5,290 bases of DNA from Duncaniella sp. (GTDB lineage: Bacteria; Bacteroidota; Bacteroidia; Bacteroidales; Muribaculaceae), in contig NZ_JAIDEN010000080.1 of the NCBI RefSeq assembly GCF_029054785.1, positions 1 to 5,290 of the forward strand, written 5' to 3'. The translations under genes were made by a program, and so were the position numbers. The notes under the pieces were generated by a model that saw only the letters and a program-made list of their open reading frames with translations, was not told where the DNA came from and did no database searches. This document shows, in pieces, positions 4,886 through 5,290 of the stretch. Positions within the stretch are counted from its first letter, which is position 1. Each line of letters begins with the position of its first letter.

Positions 4886-5290
4886 ATGAAGAGAATTGTC
4901 ATCATGGGTGCCACATCCGGCATCGGACTCCGCGTAGCTGAGATCTTTGCGAAAGCCGGCTGGCTCGTAGGAGCCGCAGGACGAAATGAAAAAGTCATGC
5001 GCAAACTTCAGGCAGATTTTCCTGACCGCATCCGCTATGCGCGCATCAACGTTGACGATGCGGCTTCTCCCGCCCATCTGCGCGATCTGATCAGCCGCCT
5101 TGGCGGAATGGACATCTATTTCCATGTCGCAGGAATCGGATTTGAAAACGAAGCCCTTGTCACTGATCACGATGTCGCTACCGCACAGACCAACGTGGTC
5201 GGTTTCACCCGAATGATCGACACAGCTTTCAGATATTTCCGCGAACATGGCCGGAAAGGCCGCATCGCCGCCGTTACATCTGTAGCAGGG
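4886..5290 (+). CDS. Short-chain dehydrogenase/reductase (SDR), N-terminal part
   Basis: NAD(P)-dependent oxidoreductase of the classical SDR type; only the first 135 residues are in the window, about half of a usual SDR of around 250. The Rossmann start is MKRIVIMGATSGIG with the dinucleotide-binding GxxxGxG (Gly8, Gly12, Gly14). Arg33 after the second strand (AAGRN) suggests NADP(H) preference. Asp57 is in the adenine-pocket position. Asn103 (QTNVVGF) is the conserved helix-4 asparagine, and Ser132 in TSVAG is the likely catalytic serine; the Tyr-x-x-x-Lys pair would lie beyond the edge. The usual NNAG motif reads FHVAG (79-83). The ATG at 4886 is chosen because the first strand starts two residues later. 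There is no Shine-Dalgarno. The substrate cannot be inferred, and it appears to have its own transcription unit. Confidence 0.9.
   Translation, partial: MKRIVIMGATSGIGLRVAEIFAKAGWLVGAAGRNEKVMRKLQADFPDRIRYARINVDDAASPAHLRDLISRLGGMDIYFHVAGIGFENEALVTDHDVATAQTNVVGFTRMIDTAFRYFREHGRKGRIAAVTSVAG

Noticed and set aside
4880..5248. Minus-strand open frame of 122 codons opposite the SDR gene
   Set aside because: It is antisense to a well-supported SDR coding frame and resembles no family.

Overview
The window looks like a chromosomal segment from a Bacteroidota bacterium, most likely order Bacteroidales (Muribaculaceae-like, a family-level guess from protein wording only). The evidence is: EF-Ts and S2 sequences of the Bacteroidales type (long EF-Ts starting MAVTMAEITKLR, S2 with an acidic C-terminal tail); no start codon preceded by a clear Shine-Dalgarno sequence; and matches to the Bacteroidota vegetative promoter (TTTG, 19-21 bp, TAnnTTTG) in intergenic DNA. 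There are no mobile elements, tRNAs, rRNAs or CRISPR repeats.

Left block (1-2465): rpsI, rpsB and tsf read rightward as the end of a translation operon. In this phylum rplM usually lies just before rpsI and is expected beyond the left edge. The 114-bp rpsI-rpsB spacer has two interlocking perfect 6-bp complementarities just before the S2 start, a possible pseudoknot leader. A 13-bp perfect hairpin with a short T run ends the operon after tsf.

Middle block (2466-4569): a two-component pair. A four-helix membrane sensor kinase of the LytS/YehU type (His_kinase family) is followed 37 bp later by its probable partner, a LytTR-type DNA-binding response regulator. The kinase gene has the best promoter match in the window. 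It sits so close to the ATG that the mRNA may be leaderless. A 12-bp palindrome overlaps its -33 box, and an 8-bp inverted repeat lies further upstream. A hairpin after the regulator gene can end transcription in either direction.

Right block (4570-5290): a roughly 300-bp gene-free stretch, then the first 135 codons of a short-chain dehydrogenase/reductase that runs off the end. The gene-free stretch contains two leftward promoter matches with both boxes at legal spacing, two compact 7-nt-loop hairpins, and the regulator-side terminator. Together these outline a possible leftward small RNA of about 65 to 220 nt. This is the best candidate for something undescribed, but it is inference from pattern only.
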